Shown piece after piece: positions 26,059-34,654 of a stretch of DNA of 64,000 nt. Numbering within the stretch: position 1 is the first letter of the stretch; every line of letters begins with the position of its first letter. This stretch comes from Ferrovibrio sp. MS7 (GTDB taxonomy: Bacteria; Pseudomonadota; Alphaproteobacteria; Ferrovibrionales; Ferrovibrionaceae): the NCBI RefSeq assembly GCF_038404985.1, contig NZ_JBBKBA010000001.1, forward strand, positions 1,826,001-1,890,000. The letters are read 5' to 3'. Below the pieces are notes generated by a model. The model was not told the DNA's origin. It ran no database searches and worked only from the letters and a program-made list of their open reading frames with translations. A program made the position numbers and the translations under genes.

Positions 26059-27018
26059 ATGATTACCCGCCGTCTCGGCGCTTGCGCCGCTATTGGTCTT
26101 GCATTTGCCGCCGCTTGTGGTGCCGGCGATGCCAGCGCACAAACCTACAAGCTGATGACCGGCCCGCAGGGTGGCGTCTGGGTGCCGATGGGCGGCACCT
26201 TCAAGGCGATGTTCGAAAAGGCGGTTGCCGGCTCGAATATTCAGACCCTGCCCGGCGCCGGTATCGCCAATGTGAAAGGCATCGAGGAAAGCAAGGCCGA
26301 TTTCGGCTTTGGCAACTCGATCTCCACCGTGGATGCGATCAACGGCAACCCGCCTTTCGACAAGAAGGCAACCAACGTCTGCCAGATCGCCAATCTCTAT
26401 CCGCAGTATTTCCAGGTCGTCGCTCTTGCCGATGCCAAGATCGGCAAGGTTGAGGACATGAAGGGCAAGGCCATCGCGGTGCAGACCAAGGGCAACACCG
26501 CCGAGGCGATTTCCGCCGATATCCTCAAGGCCCATGGTCTCAGCTATGCGGCCATGAGCAAGGTCAATTACATGGCCAGCTACAACGATGCCGCCGCCCT
26601 GCTCAAGGATGGCCATGCGCAGATCTTCACCCTCGGCACCACCATTCCGGCGGCGTCGATCATGGATCTGGCCACTGCCCGCGACATCACACTGGTGCCG
26701 GTAAACGATGCCAGCGTGGCGGCGATGAAGAAGATCAACGCTGGCTATGTGAAGGGCGTGATTCCGGCCAACACCTATCCGAAGCAGGACAAGGATGTGC
26801 CGGTGATTGCCTATTCGGCGCATTTTGTCGCGTCGTGCAAGCTGCCGGCGGATGTCGTTTACACCATCACCAAGGCCATGGCGACCAACCTCGCCGACCT
26901 GGTGGCGGTGAACAAGGCGATGGCCAAGGTGACCGTGAAGGATATGGCCGAGGATATCGGCGTGCCGTTCCATCCGGGTGCCGCCAAGTATTACAAGGAA
27001 GTCGGCGCGATCAAGTAA
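26059..27018 (+). CDS. TAXI-type TRAP transporter solute-binding protein
   Basis: The 319-residue protein has a signal peptide ending around ASA-QT (residues 26-28), then the TAXI-family fold: LMTGPQGGVWVPMGGTF, ADFGFGNSISTVDAI, and KGKAIAVQTKGNTAEAI. It captures a solute in the periplasm for the TRAP permease encoded 102 bases downstream. Ligands of the family include glutamate and other carboxylates; this one is unknown. ATG 26059 follows GGAGGAACG. Confidence 0.92.
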   Translation: MITRRLGACAAIGLAFAAACGAGDASAQTYKLMTGPQGGVWVPMGGTFKAMFEKAVAGSNIQTLPGAGIANVKGIEESKADFGFGNSISTVDAINGNPPFDKKATNVCQIANLYPQYFQVVALADAKIGKVEDMKGKAIAVQTKGNTAEAISADILKAHGLSYAAMSKVNYMASYNDAAALLKDGHAQIFTLGTTIPAASIMDLATARDITLVPVNDASVAAMKKINAGYVKGVIPANTYPKQDKDVPVIAYSAHFVASCKLPADVVYTITKAMATNLADLVAVNKAMAKVTVKDMAEDIGVPFHPGAAKYYKEVGAIK

Positions 27019-27120
27019 GCGTTCATTTCCTAAAGCGTAAACGCCGCCGCGCAAGCGCCCGCAAGAGGCGCGCGCGGCGGCTCGATTTCTGGTCGATTGG
27101 TATTGGTCTGAGGGGGAAGT

Positions 27121-28986
27121 ATGACTTTGGGCAGCAACATGATCGCCCGCATCGCGGCGCCGATTGGCATCGCCATGGCGCTGTATCACATGTATGCCAT
27201 CGCGATAGCACCGCCCGAGGCGCTGATCTATCGCGGCATCCATCTGTCCTTCGCGATCGTGCTGGTTCTGTTGCTGTATCCTTTCGCCGTGCGCCAGGAT
27301 GGCAGCCGCCGGCTGTTCTGGGTCGACCTGTTGCTGCTCGGTTTCGGCCTGCTTGCCATGGGCCATCTGTTCATCAACTACGATTATTTCATCAACCGCA
27401 TCATCTATATCGACGATCTCAAGCCGCTTGATGTTGTGGCGTCGATTGCCCTGGTGCTGCTGGTGCTGGATTGCACGCGGCGTGTAATCGGCTGGGCATT
27501 GCCGATCACGGCGATGATTTTCATGGGCGAGGCGTTGTTCCTTACCAAGGTTGATCCGCTCACCTTGCTGGATCAGCTCTACATGACCACCGAAGGCATT
27601 TTCGGGTCCACCCTGGGCGTCTCGGCATCCTATGTCATGGTCTTCGTGCTGTTCGGCAGCTTCATGGAGCGCACCGGCACCGGGCGGCTGTTCATGGATT
27701 TCGCCCTGGCGCTGACCGGCCGGTCTGCCGGTGGTCCCGGCAAGGTGGCGGTGGTTTCGTCGTCGCTCTTCGGCACCATTTCAGGCTCTGCGGTGGCCAA
27801 TGTGATGGTGGATGGCCCGATCACCATTCCCTTGATGAAGCGTACCGGCTTCAGCAAGGCATTCGCTGCCGGCGTCGAATCCGTCGCCTCTACCGGCGGT
27901 CAGATCATGCCGCCGATCATGGGCGCTGCCGCCTTCGTGATGGCGGAATTCCTAGCGGTGCCATATGCCACCGTTGCGCTCTGGGCGCTGGTGCCGTCGC
28001 TGCTGTACTATGTTGCCTGCTTCGGCGCGGTGCATTTCGAAGCCAAGCGCCAGGGCCTGCAGGGGCTGCCCGCTGCGGAAGTGCCGGCGCTGGGTCAGGT
28101 GCTGCGCGAGCGCGGCCATCTGTTTCTGCCGGTGGCCATCATCCTGGCCGGCATGTTCTCCGGCTATTCGGCGCCGCTCTGTGCCCTGGCTGGTCTGATC
28201 GCCTGCTTCCCGGTGGCACTGCTGCGCGCCAATACCCGCCAGGGCCTCACCTGGCATCTGGTACTGGAAGCCCTCGAAGATGGGGCGCGCAACACGCTGG
28301 CCGTCGCGCTGGCCTGTGCCTGCGCTGGTATCGTGATCGGTTCGATTACGCTTACCGGTCTCGGCATCACCTTTACCAACATGATCGTTGGCCTGTCGCA
28401 GAACAGCCTGATCCTGGCGCTGGTGCTTACAGCCGTGGCCGGCATCATCCTTGGCATGGGCATGCCGACCACGCCGGCCTATATCGTCATGGTGTCGCTG
28501 ATGGTGCCGGCGATCATGAAGCTCGGCGTCATCGAACCTGCCGCGCATATGTTCGCCTTCTACTTCGCCATTCTTTCGGCGATCACGCCGCCGGTGGCAC
28601 TCGCGGTCTATGCCGCGGCCTCGCTGGCCAAGGCGAATATCTGGGATGCCGGCTGGGCGGCGGTGCGCATCGGCGCTGCCGGCTTCATTGTGCCATTCAT
28701 GTTCGTTTACGAACCGGCACTGCTGTTCATCGGTGATTGGCAGACCATTCTGCATGCCACGGTTTCGGCCACGATCGGTTGCCTCACCCTGGCTGCCGGC
28801 CTGCATGGCCACCTGATCCGCCATACCCGGCTATGGGAGCGCGCCGCGCTGGTCGCCGGCGCGCTGCTGCTGATCAAGCCCGGTATCTACACCGACATGG
28901 CCGGTCTGGCATTGATTGTGGTGGTCTATCTGGCGCAGCGCTCGCGCCCGGTGGATGCCATCGGCACCACTCAGGTGAAGTCGTAG
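27121..28986 (+). CDS. Fused TRAP transporter permease (DctQ-like plus DctM)
   Basis: This is a 621-residue polytopic membrane protein. The N-terminal 120 residues hold the small-subunit-type helices, and the rest is a DctM transport domain, with FGTISGSAVANVMVDGPITI, ASTGGQIMPPIMGAAAF and GMGMPTTPAYIVM. This fused form is the norm for TAXI-TRAP systems. It is driven by an ion gradient, usually sodium. The last 16 bases overlap the convergent DHFR-like gene. Confidence 0.93.
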   Translation: MTLGSNMIARIAAPIGIAMALYHMYAIAIAPPEALIYRGIHLSFAIVLVLLLYPFAVRQDGSRRLFWVDLLLLGFGLLAMGHLFINYDYFINRIIYIDDLKPLDVVASIALVLLVLDCTRRVIGWALPITAMIFMGEALFLTKVDPLTLLDQLYMTTEGIFGSTLGVSASYVMVFVLFGSFMERTGTGRLFMDFALALTGRSAGGPGKVAVVSSSLFGTISGSAVANVMVDGPITIPLMKRTGFSKAFAAGVESVASTGGQIMPPIMGAAAFVMAEFLAVPYATVALWALVPSLLYYVACFGAVHFEAKRQGLQGLPAAEVPALGQVLRERGHLFLPVAIILAGMFSGYSAPLCALAGLIACFPVALLRANTRQGLTWHLVLEALEDGARNTLAVALACACAGIVIGSITLTGLGITFTNMIVGLSQNSLILALVLTAVAGIILGMGMPTTPAYIVMVSLMVPAIMKLGVIEPAAHMFAFYFAILSAITPPVALAVYAAASLAKANIWDAGWAAVRIGAAGFIVPFMFVYEPALLFIGDWQTILHATVSATIGCLTLAAGLHGHLIRHTRLWERAALVAGALLLIKPGIYTDMAGLALIVVVYLAQRSRPVDAIGTTQVKS

Positions 28987-29483
28987 ACCAGCTTCACCAC
29001 GCCGTTGGGATAGGGCGTCGATAGCGCCAGGCGCAGGCGGTTCTGCGGCCCGGTATCGCGCTGGAACAGCGGGATGCCGCCGCCCAGTGTCACCGGAATC
29101 AGGAACAGTTCCAGGCGGTCGACGGCGTCGATGCCGAGGAAGCCCTCCAGCAACTGCGTGCCGCCGCAGAGCCATACATCATGGCCCAGGCCGCGCAATT
29201 CGTCTGCCAGTTCGCGGAAGCGGGCTGGCCGGGTTTCGACGCCGGCCGGTGCCGAGATCAGCGGTCTGCTGGTCACCACCAGCACGCGCTTGCCCTTGTA
29301 GGGCCATTCCGGGAAAAGCAGCACCTGGTCATAGGTGGTACGGCCCATCACGATGGTGCCGATCTCGTTGATGAAGGATTTGTAGCCATAATCCTCGGCA
29401 TCGAAGGGCTTCAGCCATTCGATGCCGCCATCGGCAGTGGCGATATAGCCATCCAGGCTGGAGGCGATATAGCAGCGGATCAT
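28971..29483 (-). CDS. Dihydrofolate reductase family protein (RibD C-terminal-like)
   Basis: The 170-residue protein matches the stand-alone RibD-C/DHFR-like group: CYIASSLDGYIATADG, IVMGRTTYDQVLLF, and DVWLCGGTQLLEGFL. It is probably an NADPH-dependent reductase of unknown substrate rather than the essential FolA. Its ATG overlaps the stop of the FAD-linked oxidase (ATGA), making it the last gene of a tsaC, oxidase, reductase operon. Confidence 0.88.
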   Translation of the reverse strand: MIRCYIASSLDGYIATADGGIEWLKPFDAEDYGYKSFINEIGTIVMGRTTYDQVLLFPEWPYKGKRVLVVTSRPLISAPAGVETRPARFRELADELRGLGHDVWLCGGTQLLEGFLGIDAVDRLELFLIPVTLGGGIPLFQRDTGPQNRLRLALSTPYPNGVVKLVYDFT

Positions 29484-30904
29484 GGGTTCACCACCTTACC
29501 CGGATTCAGGATGTTGTCGGGATCGAAGGCGCGCTTGATCTTGCGCATCATCTCGATCTCGATGGGCGATTTGTAATGCACGATTTCGTCGATCTTCATG
29601 CGGCCGACGCCATGTTCGGCGGAGATCGAGCCGTTCATGCCGTGTGCGATATCGTGCACGATCTGGTGCACATCGTCCCACAGCGCCATGAATTTCGCTC
29701 TCTCCCAGCCCACCGGCTGCGACAGGTTGAAATGCACGTTGCCGTCGCCGATATGGCCGAAAGTTACAACGCGCACGCCCGCGATATGGGCCTCCACCGC
29801 CTTGGTCGCCTGCGCGATGAAGTCCGGCATGCGCGATACCGGCACCGAGATGTCGCATTTGATCGAGCCGCCCTCGGGCCGCTGCGAATTCGACAGCAGC
29901 TCACGCAGTTTCCAGAAGGCCGCGCGCTGGGTTTCCGATTGCGCGATGGCGGCATCCAGCACCAGGCCGGCCTCGAAGCCATCGCCGAGCACGGCTTCCA
30001 TGGTGGTGCCGATCGAGCCATCGTCGCTGCCCGAGGAGAATTCCATCAGCACATACCAGTCATAGCGCGCCGCAATCGGGTCGCTGGTGCCGGGATTGTG
30101 CTTCAGCGCGAAATCCAGCGGCAGCCGTCCGATCAGCTCGAAGCCGGTCACCTGGCCACCGCTCATCGCCTTGGCCTTGGCCAGCAATTCGATGGCCGCC
30201 GAAGGATCACGTATGGCGGTGAAGGCGGTGGCGGTGGCCTTCGGCAGCGGGTGCAGTTTCAGCACGGCGGCGGTGATGATGCCAAGCGTGCCTTCGCCGC
30301 CGATGAACAGGTCCTTGAGGTCGTAGCCGGTATTGTCCTTGCGCAGGCCGCGCAGGCCATCCCATACCTGGCCATCGGCCAGCACCACTTCCAGACCCAG
30401 CGCCAGTTCGCGCGTGTTGCCATAGCGCAGCACGGCATTGCCGCCGGCATTGGTGGAAAGGTTGCCGCCGATGGTGCAACTGCCTTCCGAGCCGATGGAG
30501 AGCGGGAACAGGCGGTCGGCATCGCGCGCCGCCTGCTGCACCTGCGCCAGCACGCAGCCGGCTTCCACGGTGATGGTGTCGTTCAGCGCATCCAGGGCGC
30601 GGATCTTGTTCATGCGCTGCAGCGACACGATGATTTCGTCATTGCCCATGAACGGGATGCTGCCGCCGACCAGGCCGGTATTGCCGCCCTGCGGCACCAG
30701 CTTGGTGCGGGTTTCGCGCGCCAGCTTCACGATGGCGGCCACTTCCGCCGTGCTGGCCGGGCGCAGCATCAGCGGCGTGATGCCGCTATAGATGTCGCGC
30801 GGCTCCACCAGATGCGGTGCCAGGATATCGGGATCGGACACCCAGCCCTTGGGGCCGACGATGTCACGGAAACGGTTCAGAAGTTCAGGTGCAAGCGCGG
30901 TCAT
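29480..30904 (-). CDS. FAD-linked 2-hydroxyacid dehydrogenase (D-2-hydroxyglutarate / D-lactate dehydrogenase type)
   Basis: The 474 residues comprise a PCMH-type FAD domain (LVPQGGNTGLVGGSIP, GGNLSTNAGGNAVLRYGNTR) and the GlcD/D2HGDH C-terminal domain with the metal-site histidines in FGHIGDGNVHFN and SAEHGVG. It oxidises a D-2-hydroxyacid to the keto acid and passes electrons to an acceptor. Length and motifs fit D-2-hydroxyglutarate dehydrogenase best, with D-lactate dehydrogenase as an alternative. It begins 10 bases after tsaC. Confidence 0.9.
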   Translation of the reverse strand: MTALAPELLNRFRDIVGPKGWVSDPDILAPHLVEPRDIYSGITPLMLRPASTAEVAAIVKLARETRTKLVPQGGNTGLVGGSIPFMGNDEIIVSLQRMNKIRALDALNDTITVEAGCVLAQVQQAARDADRLFPLSIGSEGSCTIGGNLSTNAGGNAVLRYGNTRELALGLEVVLADGQVWDGLRGLRKDNTGYDLKDLFIGGEGTLGIITAAVLKLHPLPKATATAFTAIRDPSAAIELLAKAKAMSGGQVTGFELIGRLPLDFALKHNPGTSDPIAARYDWYVLMEFSSGSDDGSIGTTMEAVLGDGFEAGLVLDAAIAQSETQRAAFWKLRELLSNSQRPEGGSIKCDISVPVSRMPDFIAQATKAVEAHIAGVRVVTFGHIGDGNVHFNLSQPVGWERAKFMALWDDVHQIVHDIAHGMNGSISAEHGVGRMKIDEIVHYKSPIEIEMMRKIKRAFDPDNILNPGKVVNP

Positions 30905-30914
30905 GACGCGCCGA

Positions 30915-31853
30915 TTATCGCCCGCGCGCCGCGCGCCGTAAACGGTCGAGGATCGCCACGCCCAGGCCTTGTTCCGGCAGGGGCATCACGGCGATGCCGT
31001 CCAGATCATCGCGGTCCAGGGCATGCAGGCCGGCATAAAGTTTCTGCGCCGCCTCGGCGAGATCGCCGCTTTCGCTCAACGGATAGTATGCCGCGAAACC
31101 GGGCAGGGCAGGGCCGAAGCTTAAGAGCCCCTCGCGGCCCTGGGGGGCGGTTGCATCCAGCCGCACCGGTCGGCCCGGCGCGTAATGCTTCAGCAGCATG
31201 CCGGGGCTTTCCAGCTTGCCATGGGTGGGAAGCTTCAGCTTCTGCCCGAGTGCCGCCTCGATGGCCTCGGCGGCAATGCCGCCCGGCCGCAGCAATAATG
31301 TGTCCGGCCCGCTGAGGCCGATCACGGTCGATTCCAGCCCCACCGGGCAGGCGCCGCCATCCACCACCGGCATTTCAGCCCCCAGACTGTCCCAGACATG
31401 CTGCGCCGTGGTCGGCGAGACATGGCCGGAGCGGTTGGCCGAGGGTGCCGCAACCGGGCGGCCGAGCTGGGCCAGGATGGCATGGGCAACAGGGTGGGCG
31501 GGGATGCGGATGGCCAGGCTGGGCAGGCCGGCCGACACGGTTTCGGCCACCGGGCAGCCGGGCTTGCGCGGCAGCACCAAGGTCAGCGGGCCGGGCCAGA
31601 AGGCTTGAGCCAGCGCCCGGGCGCGCTCGTCGGTTTCCACTAGATCGTGCAACTGGCTGAAATCCGCCACATGGCTGATCAGCGGGTTGAAGCTGGGCCG
31701 GCCCTTGGCGGCGAAAATCTTCGCTACCGCCGCCGGATTGGTGGCATCGGCGGCAAGGCCGTAGACGGTCTCGGTCGGTATCGCCACCACCTCGCCCTGG
31801 GCCAGCAGGCGGGCGGCCGCGTCGGGCGTGATGGATGTCGTAGCGTCAGCCAT
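30915..31853 (-). CDS. tsaC: L-threonylcarbamoyladenylate synthase (TsaC/Sua5)
   Basis: The 312-residue protein is the long Sua5 form. The catalytic YrdC domain has VVAIPTETVYGLAADATN, KGRPSFNPLI and APSANRSGHVSPT. A linker (SPGMLLKHYAP) leads to the C-terminal Sua5 domain. It makes threonylcarbamoyl-AMP for the t6A modification of ANN-decoding tRNAs. ATG 31853 gives a normal N-terminus; the open frame continuing upstream is an artefact antisense to the acyl-CoA dehydrogenase gene. Confidence 0.94.
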   Translation of the reverse strand: MADATTSITPDAAARLLAQGEVVAIPTETVYGLAADATNPAAVAKIFAAKGRPSFNPLISHVADFSQLHDLVETDERARALAQAFWPGPLTLVLPRKPGCPVAETVSAGLPSLAIRIPAHPVAHAILAQLGRPVAAPSANRSGHVSPTTAQHVWDSLGAEMPVVDGGACPVGLESTVIGLSGPDTLLLRPGGIAAEAIEAALGQKLKLPTHGKLESPGMLLKHYAPGRPVRLDATAPQGREGLLSFGPALPGFAAYYPLSESGDLAEAAQKLYAGLHALDRDDLDGIAVMPLPEQGLGVAILDRLRRAARGR

Positions 31854-31964
31854 GGCGCGATTGTGTAGCCGCAACCGGCCCGTGTTACCAGTCCTGGGCT
31901 TGCTCGCCGCCTCAGTCCATATTATCACCCTGCAAATCAAACAGTCGTTCGAGGAGACCCCGCC

Positions 31965-33758
31965 ATGACCTACACCGCGCCGATCAAGGATATGCGTTTC
32001 GTGCTGGAACAGGTGGCGGGCCTGCAGCAATTGAGCGGCTTGCCGGGCCTGGGCAATGCCGAGCCGGAAACCGCGGCGGCGGTGCTGGAGGAGGCGGCGA
32101 AATTCGCCACCGGCGTGCTGGCGCCGCTGAACCGCATCGGCGATCAGCAGGGTTCCCGCGTCGAGAACGGCACCGTGCGTACGGCGGATGGTTTCGCCGA
32201 GGCCTACAAGCAGTTCGCCGAGGCCGGCTGGAATGGCATGCCCTTTGCCGAGGAAATCGGCGGCGGCGCGATTCCCTGGGCCGTCACCATGGCGGTGCAG
32301 GAAATGGTGCAGGCATCGAATCTCTCGTTCTCGCTCTGCCCGCTGCTCACCCAGGGCGCGATTGATGCCATCATCGCCCATGGCACGCCGGAACAGCAGG
32401 CGATGTATCTGCCGAAGATGGTGGCCGGTACCTGGACCGGCACCATGAACCTGACCGAGCCGCAGGCCGGCTCCGATGTCGGTGCGCTGAAGTCGAAGGC
32501 GGTGCCGAATGGCGATGGCACCTACCGCATCACCGGCACCAAGATTTTCATCACCTATGGCGAACACCAGATGGCCGAGAATATCGTGCATCTGGTGCTG
32601 GCCCGCCTGCCGGGTGCGCCGGCCGGTACCAAGGGCATCTCGCTTTTCATCGTGCCGAAATACATCCCGAAGGCCGATGGCAGCTTGGGCCGCCGCAACG
32701 ACCTGCGCGTCGTCTCGGTGGAACACAAGCTCGGCATCCATGCCAGCCCGACCTGCGTCATGTCCTATGGCGACAATGACGAATGCATCGGCTGGCTGCT
32801 GGGCGCAGAGAACCAGGGCATGCGCTGCATGTTCACCATGATGAACAATGCCCGCCTCAGCGTCGGCTGCCAGGGCCTGGCGATTGCCGAGCGCGCCTTC
32901 CAGCAGGCGCTTTCCTATGCCGAGGGCCGCAAGCAGGGCCGCCATCCCGGCATGAATGCCGAACAGCATGTGGCGATCATCGAACACGCCGATGTGCGCC
33001 GCAACCTGATGCTGATGAAGACCCAGACCGAGGCGTTGCGCGCGCTGATCTACCTCAACGCCGCCAGCATCGATCGCGCGCATCACGACACCGACAAGGA
33101 CAAGGCCGCTGACGCCAAGGCGCTGGTGGAATTGCTCACGCCGCTGTCGAAGGGCTGGGCCACCGATGTTGGCGTCGAAGTCGCTTCCATCGGCGTGCAG
33201 ATCCATGGCGGCATGGGTTTCATCGAGGAGACCGGTGCCGCGCAGCATTACCGCGATGCCCGCATCCTGCCGATCTATGAAGGCACCAACGGCATCCAGG
33301 CCATCGACCTGGTGACGCGCAAGCTCGGCCTGCAGGGCGGCGACGCCGTAAAGCGGCTGTTCGCAGAAATCGAGGCCACGGTGAAGGCACTTGGTGCCGC
33401 CGGCGAGGGCTTCGCTTCCGTGCAGCGCGAATTGTCGCGCGCGCTGGCAGCCCTGGTTAAGGCATCCTTGTGGATGGCCGGCACGCTGGCCAAGGATGCC
33501 AATGCGGCGCTTTCGGGCGCCACGCCGTATCACCGCGCTTTCTCGGAAACCGTTGGCGGCTGGCTGCTCGCCAAGCTGGCGCTGGCGGCCAAGGCGGAAA
33601 TCGCAGCCGGCAGCACCGATCCGTATTTCGCCGCCAAGATTCTCTCTGCGCGCTTCTATGCCGAACAGGTGCTGACGGCGGTGGAAGGCCGCTGCCTCGG
33701 CGCCATGGAAGGCGCCAAGGATCTCGCCCAGGTGACGCCGGATCTGCTGCGCGCCTGA
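31965..33758 (+). CDS. Acyl-CoA dehydrogenase, long DmdC-like type
   Basis: The 597-residue protein has the acyl-CoA dehydrogenase core (TEPQAGSDVGALKSKA, FMISK-equivalent GTKIFITYGEHQMAEN) and the catalytic-glutamate region YEGTNGIQAIDLVTRKL. It also has the extra C-terminal domain of the group containing 3-methylmercaptopropionyl-CoA dehydrogenase (DmdC). The group also includes ordinary fatty acyl-CoA enzymes, so the substrate is open. ATG 31965 follows GAGGAG. It converges on the cyclic-nucleotide-binding gene. Confidence 0.9.
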   Translation: MTYTAPIKDMRFVLEQVAGLQQLSGLPGLGNAEPETAAAVLEEAAKFATGVLAPLNRIGDQQGSRVENGTVRTADGFAEAYKQFAEAGWNGMPFAEEIGGGAIPWAVTMAVQEMVQASNLSFSLCPLLTQGAIDAIIAHGTPEQQAMYLPKMVAGTWTGTMNLTEPQAGSDVGALKSKAVPNGDGTYRITGTKIFITYGEHQMAENIVHLVLARLPGAPAGTKGISLFIVPKYIPKADGSLGRRNDLRVVSVEHKLGIHASPTCVMSYGDNDECIGWLLGAENQGMRCMFTMMNNARLSVGCQGLAIAERAFQQALSYAEGRKQGRHPGMNAEQHVAIIEHADVRRNLMLMKTQTEALRALIYLNAASIDRAHHDTDKDKAADAKALVELLTPLSKGWATDVGVEVASIGVQIHGGMGFIEETGAAQHYRDARILPIYEGTNGIQAIDLVTRKLGLQGGDAVKRLFAEIEATVKALGAAGEGFASVQRELSRALAALVKASLWMAGTLAKDANAALSGATPYHRAFSETVGGWLLAKLALAAKAEIAAGSTDPYFAAKILSARFYAEQVLTAVEGRCLGAMEGAKDLAQVTPDLLRA

Positions 33759-33761
33759 AGT

Positions 33762-34568
33762 CTAGGAGCGCGGCGGGTTTTTCAGCCGCGCCTTGATCAC
33801 ATCGGCCAGCGCGGTGGCTTCCACCGGCTGGTCGACCAGATCATCGACTTCCTTCGGGTTGAAGCTCACCGGCTTGCCATCGGCGCGGCCGATCAGCACG
33901 AAGCCGGGGCGCGGCTTCGCCAGTTTCATGGCGATCAGCTTGGCCAGCGCCGGGCCGTCATCCTCGCTGGCGGTCGCCACCGCCACCACGATGGCTGGCT
34001 TGGCGCCGCTTTGTAGCGCCGGCCATGCCTTGCTGCCATTGGGATAGAGCGTCAGTTCGCAGCCCGCATCGCGTGCCGCCTTGCTCAGCAGCGCGGCAAT
34101 CGCCGCCTTGTTGGTGACACCAACCATGGTCGGGCCGCCGCGCGGCCGCTCCGGTTCGTTGAGGCCGGAAAGCTCGACGGCGCTTTCAGCCGCCGCCGCA
34201 TGCTGCTGGTTGGCGCTGCGCAGCCGCTTGGCATAGGCATTGAGCAGCCCGCGCAGCACCGGATCGGCTTCGCCGACCAGGCGCTGCAGCACGCTGCGGG
34301 TGATCACGGCGCAGCGCGCGCCCTTCGGGCCGGCCTGCACATGCGCCGAGCGCGGCTGGCCATCGAGCAGCGCCATTTCGCCGACGATCTGTCCGGCCTC
34401 AATATTGCCGAGCGGCAGCGGCTCGCCATCGGCGCCATCGAGGAACACCTCAAGCCGGCCCTCCAGCACCAGAAAAGCCTCGGCAGCCGCTTCCGGCACC
34501 GGATCGCCGGCCCGGAAGAGCATTTCGCCCTTGGCGAAATCCTTTATCTGATAAGGGGTTGAGGTCAT
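33762..34568 (-). CDS. Cyclic-nucleotide-binding domain protein with unassigned C-terminal domain
   Basis: Residues 10-120 form a CRP-like sensor domain, including GQIVGEMALLDGQPRSAHVQ at the phosphate-binding position, where the usual GE-(8)-R-A/S pattern is kept. There is no DNA-binding helix-turn-helix. The remaining 130 residues look like a doubly wound alpha/beta domain (PAIVVAVATAS, RPGFVLIGRADG, then DLVDQPVEATALADVIKARL), similar in outline to a response-regulator receiver but without clear phospho-Asp chemistry. It is probably a cytoplasmic signalling protein of unknown output. Confidence 0.75.
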   Translation of the reverse strand: MTSTPYQIKDFAKGEMLFRAGDPVPEAAAEAFLVLEGRLEVFLDGADGEPLPLGNIEAGQIVGEMALLDGQPRSAHVQAGPKGARCAVITRSVLQRLVGEADPVLRGLLNAYAKRLRSANQQHAAAAESAVELSGLNEPERPRGGPTMVGVTNKAAIAALLSKAARDAGCELTLYPNGSKAWPALQSGAKPAIVVAVATASEDDGPALAKLIAMKLAKPRPGFVLIGRADGKPVSFNPKEVDDLVDQPVEATALADVIKARLKNPPRS

Positions 34569-34573
34569 GCCAT

Positions 34574-34593
34574 TGACGCTAACGTTAACGTCA
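34574..34593. promoter_or_regulatory. 20-base near-perfect palindrome between divergent genes
   Basis: TGACGCTAACGTTAACGTCA is self-complementary at 18 of 20 positions. It sits 5 bases before the cNMP gene start and 62 bases before the MBL gene. Length and spacing resemble operators of MerR-type regulators, such as LiuR of acyl-CoA catabolism. No such regulator gene is in the window. Confidence 0.55.
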
Positions 34594-34654
34594 CCCTAGA
34601 TTATCCATAACAACGTCATAATATTCTCCCGACAGACTGCAAGGAAATCCAACC

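Noticed and set aside
31854-33533. An N-terminal extension that would make TsaC 872 residues long
   Set aside because: The extra part is low complexity and antisense to a clear acyl-CoA dehydrogenase gene; TsaC starts normally at 31853.
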